Shown here in pieces: positions 24,579 to 33,802 of a DNA stretch of 64,000 bases (the stretch's first letter is position 1; each line of letters opens with the position of its first letter). The DNA comes from Spirogloea muscicola (taxonomy: Eukaryota > Streptophyta > Zygnematophyceae > Spirogloeales > Spirogloeaceae). The translations under genes were made by a program, and so were the position numbers. The DNA lies in NCBI GenBank assembly GCA_009602725.1, contig WELB01000043.1, positions 147,113 to 211,112 of the forward strand, written 5' to 3'. The notes beneath the pieces were generated by a model. It worked only from the letters and a program-made list of their open reading frames with translations, was not told the origin of the DNA and made no database searches.

Positions 24579-25545
24579 CAGTGCTACTGGCCTGCTAGCG
24601 CCCAGATGGACGCTGCTCATGGTGACCAAGACCAGGATGAGAGGCCTTGGTGATTTCCCGAGCGCCGCTCGTCAGCATGATGGCCACCCGTGCACCAGTA
24701 ATCTAGCATGTGTATCCTCGGTGTAACCCCCTCTGCAGCGCTTGTTAGCAGCTTGTGGAGCTTCAGGTGGGCACTCTGTAGAGCAAGGATGCTGAGGTCA
24801 GGTTCTCCGGTTCTTCAAGACGATTTGCAACAATCACAACAATGTAGATAATGTATTTCCCACTGAGCCTACTGCTAAGAGTCACAACTATACATCAATC
24901 TAGTTGGTCCAGGTGTTTGTGCTGCCGCACTTGCATGCGGCAGCTGTGGTATATACTCGGCTGGCAGCGGTGAAAGAAAGCTAAATATTGGCGAGGTCAA
25001 TAGGTAGTTCCCTCAAGCCACATGCGTTACTTTGGGCATCTGTCAGGCTTGAAAGATATGCTCCGCAGAAAAGCACGGCTTCACACAACTCTTCAGGACT
25101 GCTTACTTCAACGCTGAAGGGCATAGAAGATGGAACTTAGGTTTCAAGAGATAGGCGACCTCCGAAGACTTCTGCTCAGGTGTCGCATGGCAGGCGCGGC
25201 ATCACGTGGCCTGGGCAGGTGTCCTTATGCGTCCTCAAGCAGGGGTAGTTTCGGCTGAGTCCGGGCCCAGCTTGGTGCTCAGCCACCTTTGCTGCCACAA
25301 ATGCGCCACAGCGCTTGCTGGGATCAGCAAATCAACAATGTGCGGCTGTGCCCAAGTCCGTTGCCAACATCCCTCGAGGGCTTACTCATGCTGCTGCTTG
25401 CTCTGTTGTTCAGCAGACTGTCAGACTTGCCGATTTTCGGGTACTGGTACACTGCTACACTGACTCCTGCATACATTGTCTCAGCAGCTTTAAGGGAATG
25501 ACGGTCTGGAATATCAGGTTAGGTAGCCTACCACGTACGTGGTGC
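24579..25545. other. Intergenic region between DUF3172 and DUF1475 genes
   Basis: The two genes converge here, so this should hold both 3' UTRs. A TGTAA at about 24,721 is a possible green-algal-type polyadenylation signal for the DUF3172 gene. No further gene, repeat or RNA was recognised. Confidence 0.4.
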
Positions 25546-26956
25546 TTACCTGGCATGCCGGTCCTTGAGCAGGACAAAGTGGAGCGGGTCGCCAGGGCCA
25601 AGCTTCAGGAGCTGGACACCAATGTAGATGTACGTGACGATGCTGCGTGAAGTTGACCATGCTCGTTCGTTCAGCTGTCGTAGCAAGGGCCATATCTGAT
25701 GCAGAGCTCGCAAGCTGCTGTGGCAACCTCCTGTGGCAGCTCTGCCAAGGTTGCTGATCAGCGGGAGTCTCACCTGCCCAGGCAGATGAGACCGATGCTC
25801 CACGCAGCGCCAGCGAGCCAGCTGTCCTCCTTGTACAGCACCCAGCACTGCGGTGCAGCAGTAAGATAGAGCAGCTCAGGAGGACCCTTCAGCCCGTCAT
25901 GTTGAGGGGGCACCCTGCTGCCACCCTCGACAGTGCTGCAGATTGATGCCCAAGCCTTTACAACCTCTTAACAATCTGAATGGCAGCTCAATTAGCTCCA
26001 GGACCTGGCAACTTAGCGCTTATGACTAAGCACCAACTTCACTACTCCATCATTACTCTTTCATCTCCCCTAGGTCCACCATCTGAAGAATATTTGACGG
26101 GGTTTCAGCGGGGGCCACGGCACGGGGGCTGCCTGCGACTGAGGGAGAAGGGTGAATTGACCAACACACAATGCAGCTGGGTAACACTTGATTTGGCAGC
26201 CAACAGGATTCATGAGCAGCTGCACTGTCGCAGCGACCACGATCTCAGGTGGTGGTGGAGAGGTCTTGCTCGCTTGGGATCAGTTTACAAGTGGCCCAAC
26301 AAAAGGCCCCAAGTGAGGGGGTAAGAGTAGCAAACGCGGCCCGGGTTGGCGCGCATCCTCCTCCCTCGACCAAGGCTATCAGAGAGTCAGGGGCTGGAGC
26401 CCCCTGGGACAAGCAGCCATCGGCCAGGCCCCATCCTGTGACTTGACCACAAGCAGTAGCTGGTGGAGGGCGGCAGCGGGGCTGGAGGGCAGCGGCGTTC
26501 GGGCAAGCCGGCCAAGGCGGTGCACTCACAATGAGGACGGCCACGTTGAGGTAAAAGTCGAGCAGCGTCGCATTCATCCACCTGTGGCGACGGGCAACGG
26601 ACGGCAGCGCCAGGACTGGTCAGGCCGCCAATGCCACGGAGGGTCTTCGTGGGCGCCCATGTCAGTGCCCTACTTGACTTCCTGAGTGATCCTGAGCTTT
26701 CAGTTGAGGCACTTTCGTGTCATCTCCTTTGGGCTTTGTCCACGATTCTCTCGCTGGCCTCTCACAGCCATCACATCCCATCTTGCTTCGTTCTCGGGGC
26801 ACACGGTCAGCCGACGACGAGAGCGGCAGAGGCGCACGGGGTGAGGATGTCGGTGCGGAATGGCGAGCCGTCCGTGGCGCAGGTGTACGCGACGGCGCAG
26901 GCCATGGCCGCCGCGAGCGTGAAGGCGGCCGCCCGCGCGGCCGCCAGAGCCGCCAT
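25546..26956 (-). CDS. DUF1475 family small membrane protein (113 residues)
   Basis: DUF1475 proteins are small multi-span membrane proteins of plants and algae with no assigned function. Four exons: 26956-26838, 26581-26530, 25847-25774, 25642-25546, all in phase (342 nt with stop). The protein starts MAALAAARAAAFTLAAAMAC and contains the family hallmark TDGSPFRTDILTPWMNATLL, split exactly across intron 1. It continues DFYLNVAVLI, YKEDSWLAGAAWSIGLICLG and YIYIGVQLLKLGPGDPLHFV, and ends LLKDRHAR before a TAA. Land-plant proteins often carry two such units; here there is one. The TAA overlaps a possible donor (AG|GTAAGC), so a longer C-terminus through another exon cannot be excluded. Intron 1 contains a LINE tail remnant near 26,735-26,785. 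Confidence 0.88.
26735..26785 (+). mobile_element. LINE 3'-tail remnant inside DUF1475 intron 1
   Basis: The sequence TTTGTCCACGATTCTCTCGC followed by TGGCCTCTCACAGCCATCAC matches the LINE terminal hairpin region in the plus orientation, antisense to the host gene. No coding part is present. Confidence 0.55.
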
Positions 26957-27009
26957 GGCCGTCGGCTCGCAACACCTTCCGGCGGGCCCGCAGCTCGGAC
27001 GCAACTGGC

Positions 27010-27087
27010 AACAGCTATTCCAATGCACTTTCAGACCTTGTACTTCCATTGGACTGGCCTCTCACAGCCATTGCCGTAAATTGGAAG
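27010..27087 (+). mobile_element. LINE 3' tail directly followed by another truncated LINE copy
   Basis: A LINE tail (TTCAGACCTTGTACTTCCAT, then the CTGGCC...CAGCCA hairpin and TTGGAAGAGCTGTTCCTTTC) ends near 27,087. The next base begins LINE coding sequence of the following copy, with no host DNA recognisable in between. Confidence 0.65.
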
Positions 27088-27570
27088 AGCTGTTCCTTTC
27101 CGATGTGACCAATTATGACCACCCCCGGGGCGACCACTTCTTCCCATGCGCCATGGACATCTACGGCGGCTACGGAACAAAGTGGTCTTCCCTCCTCCAT
27201 CGCCTGGCACTGCATGTCGATGCCCGCCGACGTAGTAGGGCGGGTAGCTTGGGGCAATCTAGCGTCCCGCAAGCCATCGTTGCATGCTATAGAATGCGGC
27301 TATCATTGACTCTACAGCGCTCCCAGGCACTCGCGATACACCAGCGTGCTGGTCGTGCATTAGCTCAGGCCTATGGCTTCCGTGGTGGTGGTTTGGCGCC
27401 TCAGGATAGCATGTCAGATATGCTTGTGCTCACTCGGGGATAATAGAGTCCCCCTTTTACAGCTCATTACCCAGTTAACAGGACATTTGTAAGGCTAGAA
27501 TTGGCCTCCATTTCAGATTCATGCGCACCGCGCGCCTTCTCTCTCTCTCCAATATAAGGCAATGATTGTG
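27088..27570 (+). mobile_element. 5'-truncated LINE copy, subfamily B (3' ORF end plus 3' UTR)
   Basis: One reading frame gives the C-terminal LINE blocks HPRGDHFFPCAMDIYGGYGT, MRLSLTLQRSQALAIHQRAG and RALAQAYGFRGGGLAPQDSM, ending LVLTRG and a stop. These parallel the blocks HPAADEFVPLAVDVHGALGS and RAGRALAAASGFRQGD of the copy at 29.2-30.7 kb. The 3' UTR (TCATTACCCAGTTAACAGG, GCTAGAATTGGCCTCCATTT, GCGCACCGCGCGCC) differs from the other subfamily and recurs in reverse at 47.9-48.2 kb. Confidence 0.75.
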
Positions 27571-27589
27571 AGAAGGAAGAAAGTGACGC

Positions 27590-28335
27590 TTCCTGTAGAC
27601 CTTTCGACCTCCTCAGGGATGCCATGTTTGGCATCTTTCAGGAGGCCAGCTACTCGGTCGCGCTGGAAAAAACTTCGGTCATGCCAATCCTTCAGAAGGC
27701 GGACGGCCTTCACACGCGCCGCGTCAGCCTGGTGGCTTTCACGCCAGGAGGCGAGCGCGCGCATCATTGCAGATGTGGTCACCACTAATATGGTGGACCG
27801 CTCCAATCCGGGGCTTTCTGCCTCGAGGGCTGGCTATGCTGCGGTGAACGCCGCTCGCAGCGGCCAAACTCGCTGACCACCCGGCTGGGGACGAGTTCGT
27901 ACCCCTGGCCGTGGATGTGCACGGGGCTCTTGAGTCCCAGTGGCTCGACCTGCTGGTCAAGCTTGCGCAACGCGCTGTGTCCCGCAGGCAAGGTGACCAG
28001 GCTGACTTCAATGCCGCTGGCTCGTTGGCCCAAGTCTATTGCATGCGACTAGCCGTATTCCTCCAGCGGTCCATGAGCCACGCTTTGCACCTGCGTGCTG
28101 GCCGTGCTCTCGCTGCTGCCTCTGGCTTTCGTCAGGGAGATTGTTTTCCGCCAGCTAGTCTGTCGGATTTGATGCTCCTCACTCGTTGTTATTGAGTGAT
28201 TCTTCCTTCCCTAGTTTCGAGTTAGCGCCTCTGGCCCCTTCGTAGTTTGGCCCCTTCGAACCTTGTCAATTCTTTTCAGGCTGGCTTCTCACAGCCCTTG
28301 CCCCCATGGGAGAGCCACTTCTTCGTCCAGTAGAG
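27590..28335 (+). mobile_element. 5'-truncated LINE copy with endonuclease C-terminus
   Basis: It starts within the RLE-like region (RIIADVVTTNMVDRSNPGLS), changes frame near 27,860, and continues HPAGDEFVPLAVDVHGALES, FNAAGSLAQVYCMRLAVFLQ and RALAAASGFRQGDCFPPASL to a stop near 28,195. The 3' UTR ends with TTGTCAATTCTTTTCAGGCT, the hairpin, and GGGAGAGCCACTTCTTCGTC. Part of the N-terminal coding sequence is out of frame, so this copy is inactive. Nucleotide similarity to the copy at 29.2-30.8 kb is high, which suggests a recent insertion. Confidence 0.85.
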
Positions 28336-28339
28336 GGCA

Positions 28340-29051
28340 ATGGCTGTGAGACGAGCTTCTATTTTGTCGACTATTATAACAATATAATAATGAAAAGGCT
28401 GTGAGAAGGCCAGCCCAAAAGGCATGTACAAGGAGTAGAGGACTTGAGCTTCGCTGGTTAGCAAAAAACAAGGGCTCGCCCATAGTGGATAGGGGCTGGA
28501 AAAGGCCAGCCCTATAAAGGAGGAACAAAGTGCGAGAAGGGGCCAGGGGAAGCACTGAGAAAAACAAGCACAAAACGAAACTAAGCAGCTACGAAACTCG
28601 CAGTAACCTCTGCTAAGCAGCCTCGAGTCAGAGAAACTTGGCTCCTGGAAGCGAGTCCCCCGGCGGCCAGAGCCAGAGGCAGCAGCGAGGGCTCGTCCGG
28701 CACGCAGGTGCGCGGGCCATGGACCTCTGGAGCGAGACGGCCAAGCGCATGCGGTACACCTGCGCTGGCGACCCGGCTGCATGAAAGTCCATCGGCTCCC
28801 CATGGAAGCGGCGGGCGATGGTGTGTCGTGAGAGTTGGTTGAGCAGCTCGAGCCACCGAAGCGCCCAACGCCCCGTCGATAGCGAGCGGGAAGAACTCAT
28901 CGTCCCGCTGGTAGTCGGCGTAAATTAATTCCTTGGCCCGAGCGGCGCATACCCAGCCTTGGAGGCACAATGTGCGGGGTGTGAGCGGTCGTGGGAATCG
29001 GTGGTCACCACTTCGAGGAGACGTGGCCCGCCGGCTGGTGGGGGTGGCCAC
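28340..29051 (-). mobile_element. Minus-strand truncated LINE copies, subfamily with a CTTAGCAG 3' end
   Basis: Reading on the minus strand, the C-terminal ORF blocks are present but frame-broken: YQRDDEFFPLAIDGALG, then FHAAGSPAQVYRMRLAVSLQ, and SLPGAKFL near the end. They are followed by a 3' UTR with AGGCTGCTTAGCAG-like sequence, and then by further LINE tails near 28,560-28,470 and 28,415-28,340. Those tails carry hairpins such as GGCTGGCCTTTTCCAGCCCC. The insertion is in opposite orientation to the copies on both sides. Confidence 0.7.
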
Positions 29052-29099
29052 AAAGTCGACGCGACGGGCAACTGAACGTCCGCCCTTTGCAATCCAGCT

Positions 29100-30850
29100 C
29101 CTTTAGACTTTGTCCATTCCTTTGGGCTGGCCGCGCGGCCTCCCTGCCCCCTTGCCCCTGCCGCCCGGGTGCCAGACTCCTCCAGGCGGCCTCACCATCC
29201 TTGGGGTCCCATTCGGCACGCCGTCTTTCGTCGACGGGCAACTGCGCGACCGTCTCCTGGAGCACCTCCAGCCGGTGACCCGCCTCCCCGAGCTGCAGGA
29301 TATGCAGCTGGCGCTTGCTATGCTCACCAGATGCATTGTACAGCGTCCCCACTACCTGGCGCGGACGACCCCTCCCTGCCCCGAGGTGCTGGAGGCCTAC
29401 ACCAAGTTCGACGCGGGCGTCATGGAGAGCGTGGCGGCCCTCATCCGCCACCCGGGCTTCCTCGACTCGCCCGCTGCGGCGCACCAGGCCACACTGCCCC
29501 CCGGCCATGGCGGCCTCGGCTGCCGCTCGCTCACTCGCATCTGCAGGCCAGCGTTCCTCGGCAGTTGGGCTCAGGTCGCCACGTCGGTGGCACAGCGCTT
29601 TCTCCATGATGGGCGGCCCATGCTGCAGCAGGCTGTGGTGGAGGTGGCGACCGGCTTGCTGCCTTTTCAGGTGGCGCTCCGCTCAGCTCAAGACGAGCTA
29701 CTTGCGGAGCACCCTGCCCTCGCCGAGAGCGTGGTCCCGTTTGCCCACCTTGCCCACTCCCCCGACTCGCAAGCGCAGGCGCGGTACACGGCGGCAGTTG
29801 ACAAGGCGTCCTTCACGGCCATGCTGCAGCTCCTCCCTCCCACAGACGTGCGAGGCCATGCTCGGCTGCTGTCGGCCGCCTCCCCTGGCGCGGCAGCCTG
29901 GCTGTCCGCGCTCCCCCCTGTACGACGCCCTCAGGATGCCGGACGAACTCTTCCGTACGGCCACCCATCGCCTGTTGGGTCTTCCCCCGCCCTGTCTGCT
30001 TGGCTTGCTGCAGTGTGAGTGTGGGGAGCGGTCAACGGACCCGGCGGAGCTAGCGGCGCATATCCTTCGCTGCGCCACTGGCGGCGAGCGCACAGCCGCT
30101 CACGACCTCCTCCGCGACGGTATGTTCGGCATCTTTCAGGAGGCCAGATACACAGTTGCGATGGAGAATACTTCTGTCATGCCCATCCTCCAGAGGGCCG
30201 ACGGACTCCACACACGCCGCGTCGACCTGGTGGCGTCCACGACGGGGGGTGGCGGGCGCATCATTGCCGATGTGGTCAACACTGATGTGGTCGACCGCTC
30301 CAACCCGGGGCTTTCTGCCTCGCGGGCTGGCCACGCTGCGGCAAAGGCCGCTCGCAGCAAGGCGGCCAAACACGCCGACCACCCGGCTGCCGACGAGTTC
30401 GTCCCCCTGGCCGTGGACGTGCATGGGGCTCTCGGATCCCACTGGCTCGACCTGTTGGCCAGGCTTGCACGGCGCGCTGTGTCCCGCAGGCGCGGTGAGC
30501 CGGCTGACTTCAATGCCGCTGGCTCGTGGGCTCAGGTGTATCGTATGCGCTTGTCCGTCTCCCTCCAGCGGTCCATGGCCCACGCCTTGCATCTGCGTGC
30601 TGGCCGTGCTCTCGCTGCGGCCTCCGGCTTTCGTCAGGGGGATAGTTTACTGGCAGCTAGTCTGTCGGATGTGAGGCTCCTCACTAGTAACTACTAAGTG
30701 GTCCATCCTCCCCCGTTCTGCCATAGCCTCTTCAGGCCCTGCAGTCGCTGCTGAGCTCGTAGTTTGGCCCCTTCGAACCTTGTCAATTCTTTTCGGGCTG
30801 GCTTCTCACAGCCCTTGCCCCCATTGGGAGAGCCACTTCTCCCAGCCACC
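29100..30850 (+). mobile_element. Best-preserved LINE copy: C-terminal half of the RT ORF with zinc knuckle and restriction-like endonuclease
   Basis: A LINE tail (29,100-29,165) runs straight into coding sequence at about 29,180. The ORF begins downstream of the RT catalytic core (GGLTILGVPFGTPSFVDGQL) and runs through the post-RT region (PPGHGGLGCRSLTRICRPAF) to about 29,920. There the frame changes at a C-run; the next frame continues RMPDELFRTATHRLLGLPPP, a CxC...HxxxC knuckle (C-E-C-G ... H-I-L-R-C) and an RLE-like core (RRVDLVAS ... IIADVVNTDVVDRSNPG). It ends RAGRALAAASGFRQGD and LLTSNY with a stop at 30,697. The zinc knuckle plus RLE arrangement is known from site-selective non-LTR elements such as R2, NeSL and Dong. 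One frame change, the 5' truncation and absence of the RT active site make this copy non-autonomous. Confidence 0.88.
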
Positions 30851-31245
30851 AGCTAATCTGGCCGCGCTTGCTTCTTTGCTGTAGCGGCATGACTGCGAAG
30901 TTCTTGGCGGCCACTGAGAAGCCGGCCTCCACGAGGATGCCGTGCATCGCGTCCCGAAGGAGGTCGTGTGCCGCTGTCCGCTCCCCACCGCTCCCCACAG
31001 CCACCAGTCCATCTGGCCGCGCTTTCCACCGTGGGAGCATTTCCAAATATGAGCGGCCAGTTCCCCAAGCTCGGCCCCTCGCTCGCCGCATTCTCGCACT
31101 GAAGCATACCCTCAAGGCATGGCGGCGGCGGGCCGAGGAGCCGGTGGACGGCGCTGCGGAATACCTCGTCCGGGAGGGTGAGGGCGCTTCCCGCTTCCCG
31201 CTTCCAGGAGCCAAGTTTCTCGGACCGGAGGCTGCTTAGCAGAGA
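30840..31245 (-). mobile_element. Minus-strand LINE fragment covering the zinc-knuckle region
   Basis: Minus-strand frames give LPDEVFRSAVHRLLGPPPPC followed by QCEN, then in another frame ERGAELGELAAHIWKCSHGG. These match the zinc-knuckle segment of the copy at 29.2-30.7 kb, then jump to a LINE tail reading TGGGAGAAGTGGCTCTCCCA. The fragment is frame-broken and internally rearranged; part of the endonuclease region is missing. Confidence 0.7.
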
Positions 31246-31249
31246 AAGG

Positions 31250-32100
31250 CGCGCGGGGCGCATGAAATGAAACGGGAGGGCCAATTCAAGCCAATACACA
31301 GTTCAAGCAGAGGCGAGTGCAAACTAAACAAGGCTACATAATACAGAGACCTAAACTAAGGTGCCTAAGGTGACATTAGTACCCACGGGAGAGCACAAAC
31401 AAACTGCTTAGCAGGGGTTACTGAGTGCTTCGTAGCTGCTTAGTTACTTTTTGTGCTTGTTTTTCTGCTTCCCCTGGCCCCTTCTCGTAGTTTCTTCATT
31501 CTTTTTTGGGCTGGCTTTTCCCAGCCCCTATCCGCAATGGGCGAGCCCTTCTCTCGAGGGCGTCATTGAAGAAACGAAGAAAGTGACTCTCCCAACGGGT
31601 GCAAGGGCTGTGAAAAGCCAGCCCGAAAAGAATCAACAAAGGTTTGAAAGGGCCAATGACGGAGGAGTCTAAACGGGTGAAGACACTAAGCAGCTACGAA
31701 GCACTCAGTAACTCCTGCTAAGCAGCCTCAGGCCTCAGTGCCTGGAGCCACGCCGCTGCCCCTGGCTGTGTAGTTTTCTTGTTGGCACCTTCTTTGGCTT
31801 TAGATATTGTCCATTCTTTTTGGGCTGGCTTGGCCAGCCCACCGTCTTCCTGGGGATGAGGCCAAATGGAGTTGTGCGCGCCTGCGCAGGTCGGCCTCTG
31901 GGAGCTCCTGAAAGCCGGTTAGCGGACTGACGCGGTCAGGGTCAGGGCCAGGGGTAAGCGCGTCCGGGGCACGGTGAGCCCCACCTGCCGCTTGGTGACT
32001 GGGAATACTTGACGACACATACCTTCTGTGGTGTGGACAAGCGAGCGGTCGGCGTGGTGGGGCTAGGGTTCCCACCGTCACCGGCCGGGTCTGCCAGGGG
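31250..32100. mobile_element. Mixed LINE 3' UTR and tail pieces on both strands
   Basis: The interval contains a minus-strand 3' UTR related to subfamily B (GGCGCATGAAATGAAACGGG near 31,257), a plus-strand tail at 31,490-31,560 ending GGGCGAGCCCTTCTCTCGAG, a minus-strand tail at 31,570-31,650, and a plus-strand tail at 31,795-31,845 with the near-perfect hairpin GGGCTGGCTTGGCCAGCCC. No coding segment longer than a few codons is recognisable and no host gene is seen. Confidence 0.6.
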
Positions 32101-33530
32101 CGATGCCCGGCTTCAACGCCTCCGGTTCGCTCGCGCAAGTCTTCCGCATGCGCCTGGCCGTATCGCTTCAACGCTCCCTTGCCCACGCCGTCCACACGCG
32201 AGCAGGCCGTGCTATGGCCGCCGCCTCTGGGTCTCGGCGGAGTGCCTCTTTCCCTGCAGCGAGCTACTCAGACCTGAAGTTGCTCACTTGTGGATACTGA
32301 GCTTCCCTCTGCATCGTCTCTGTGTTCTGCAGTGTTTTGTAGTGTAGTCCTTTTTCCGGCTCCTCTTTCTTAGGCTTTGGACATTGTCCATTCTTTTTTG
32401 GGCTGGCTGTGCCAGCCCCTCTTCTCTATGGGCGCGCACTTCTCTNGCGGTCTCGCTACAGCGCTCTTTGGCTCATGCGGTACACGCGCGCGCTGGCCGT
32501 GCAATAGCTGCTGCTTCCGGGTCTCGGCAGAGTGCCGCTTTTCCTGCTTCGAGTTACTCTGATCTGCTATTGCTCACACGTTGATACTGAGCATCCATCT
32601 GAATCTCCCTCTGCACCATCTCGTGCTTTGTAGTGTAGTCATTTTTGGCACTTCTTTCTTTGGCTTTGGACATTGTCCATTCTTTTTGGGTTGGCTTTGC
32701 CAGCCCCTCTTCTCCATGGGCGAGCTCTTCCCTTGCCTACGCCGTCCACACGCGAGCAGGCCGTGCTATGGCCGCCTCTGGGTTTCAGTGGAGTGCCTCT
32801 TTCCCAGCAGCGAGCTACTCCGACCTGATGTTGCTCACTCGCGGGTACGGAGCTTTCCTCTGCATCGTCTTATGTTTACTTGTGTTTTCAAGCAAGCGCG
32901 GCCAGATTGACTTGTGGTTGGGAGAGGCCAGCCCAAATAAATGGACAAGGTCTGAAGAAGCCGGAGTGTTAAGGACTTCTTCAAGGACTAAGACATGTGT
33001 TTTGTAGTGCAGTTCTTTTTCGGCACCTCTTCCTTTGATTTTGGACAGTCCATTCTTTGAAGGCTGGCTTTGCCAGCCCTCTTCTCTATGGGCGAGCACT
33101 GTGCATTTTCCGCCACCTCTTTCCTTGGCTTTGGACATTGTCCATTCTATTTGGGCTGGCTTTGCCAGCCCCTCTTCTCTATGGGCGCGCACTTCTCCGA
33201 CCACAGCTTCCGAGCAGCTTCCGACGGCGGGGCCCTCTCGTCGCGCTCTTTGGCTCATGCGGTACACGCGCGCTGGCTGTGCTATGGCTGCTGCTTCCGG
33301 TCTCGGCAGAGTGCCGCTTTTCCTGCTTCGAGCTACTCTGATCTGCTGTTGCTCACACATGGATACTGAGCATCCATCTGAATCGCCCTCTGCACTGTCT
33401 CGTGCTTTGTTGTGTAGTCCTTTTTCGGCACTTCTTCTTTTGGCTTTGGACATTGTCCAGTCTTTTTGGGTTGGCTTTGCCAGCCCCTCCCTCTATGGGC
33501 GAGCCCTTCTCTCGTTGGCTCGGCCCGACG
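32100..33530 (+). mobile_element. Head-to-tail array of LINE 3' ends
   Basis: At least four and perhaps six consecutive units share one orientation. A full unit has the last 40-65 codons of the LINE ORF (SLAHAVHTRAGRAMAAASGS, ending SDLKLLTCGY or SDLLLLTR), a short 3' UTR, GGACATTGTCC, TTTTTGGGCTGGC...GCCAGCCC and GGGCGAGC(A/C)CTTCTCT. The next unit starts directly after that terminus, near 32,446, 32,720 and 33,195. The piece ending near 33,090 is tail only. A single n at 32,446 marks one junction. The UTRs between units are clearly alike but not identical. Confidence 0.8.
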
Positions 33531-33599
33531 AGCAGCACAACGCCAATTGCTTGGGCACACCCAGCCCCACTGTGGAAGAGCTTCTTCCCCGCCTTCCAG

Positions 33600-33802
33600 C
33601 AGTGTACATTCGACTCGGCAGGCAGCCCAGCCCCGTGCCGAGGCGTCCGTCTCTTGTAGGCACCGCAGCGCCGCCGCGAGCTCGCTCGGCAGTGTACATT
33701 CGACTCGGCAGCAGTGTACATTCGACTCGGCAGCCAGCCCAGCCCCGTGCCGAGGCGTCCGTCTCTTGTAGGCGCCGCAGCGCCGCCGCGAGCTCGCTCC
33801 CC
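33600..33802 (+). repeat. Direct repeat: two 90-bp copies plus one 22-bp partial copy
   Basis: Each unit begins CAGTGTACATTCGACTCGGC and ends with CCGCCGCGAGCTCGCTC. Copy 1 is 33,600-33,689, a 22-base partial copy is 33,690-33,711 and copy 2 is 33,712-33,802. The copies differ by only a few bases, so the duplication is young. The repeat sits between the LINE array and GC-rich sequence of unknown nature. Confidence 0.85.

Noticed and set aside
29315-30697. A single 460-codon host gene
   Set aside because: The first half of this frame is Arg/Pro-rich nonsense while the overlapping frame carries the LINE post-RT domain. From about 29,920 this frame carries the LINE endonuclease. It is one LINE copy with a frame change, not a host gene.
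32100-33530. Tandem units as a satellite or a host multigene family
   Set aside because: Each unit ends with the same LINE ORF C-terminus and 3' hairpin found in dispersed copies elsewhere in the window, and unit lengths vary by 5' truncation.
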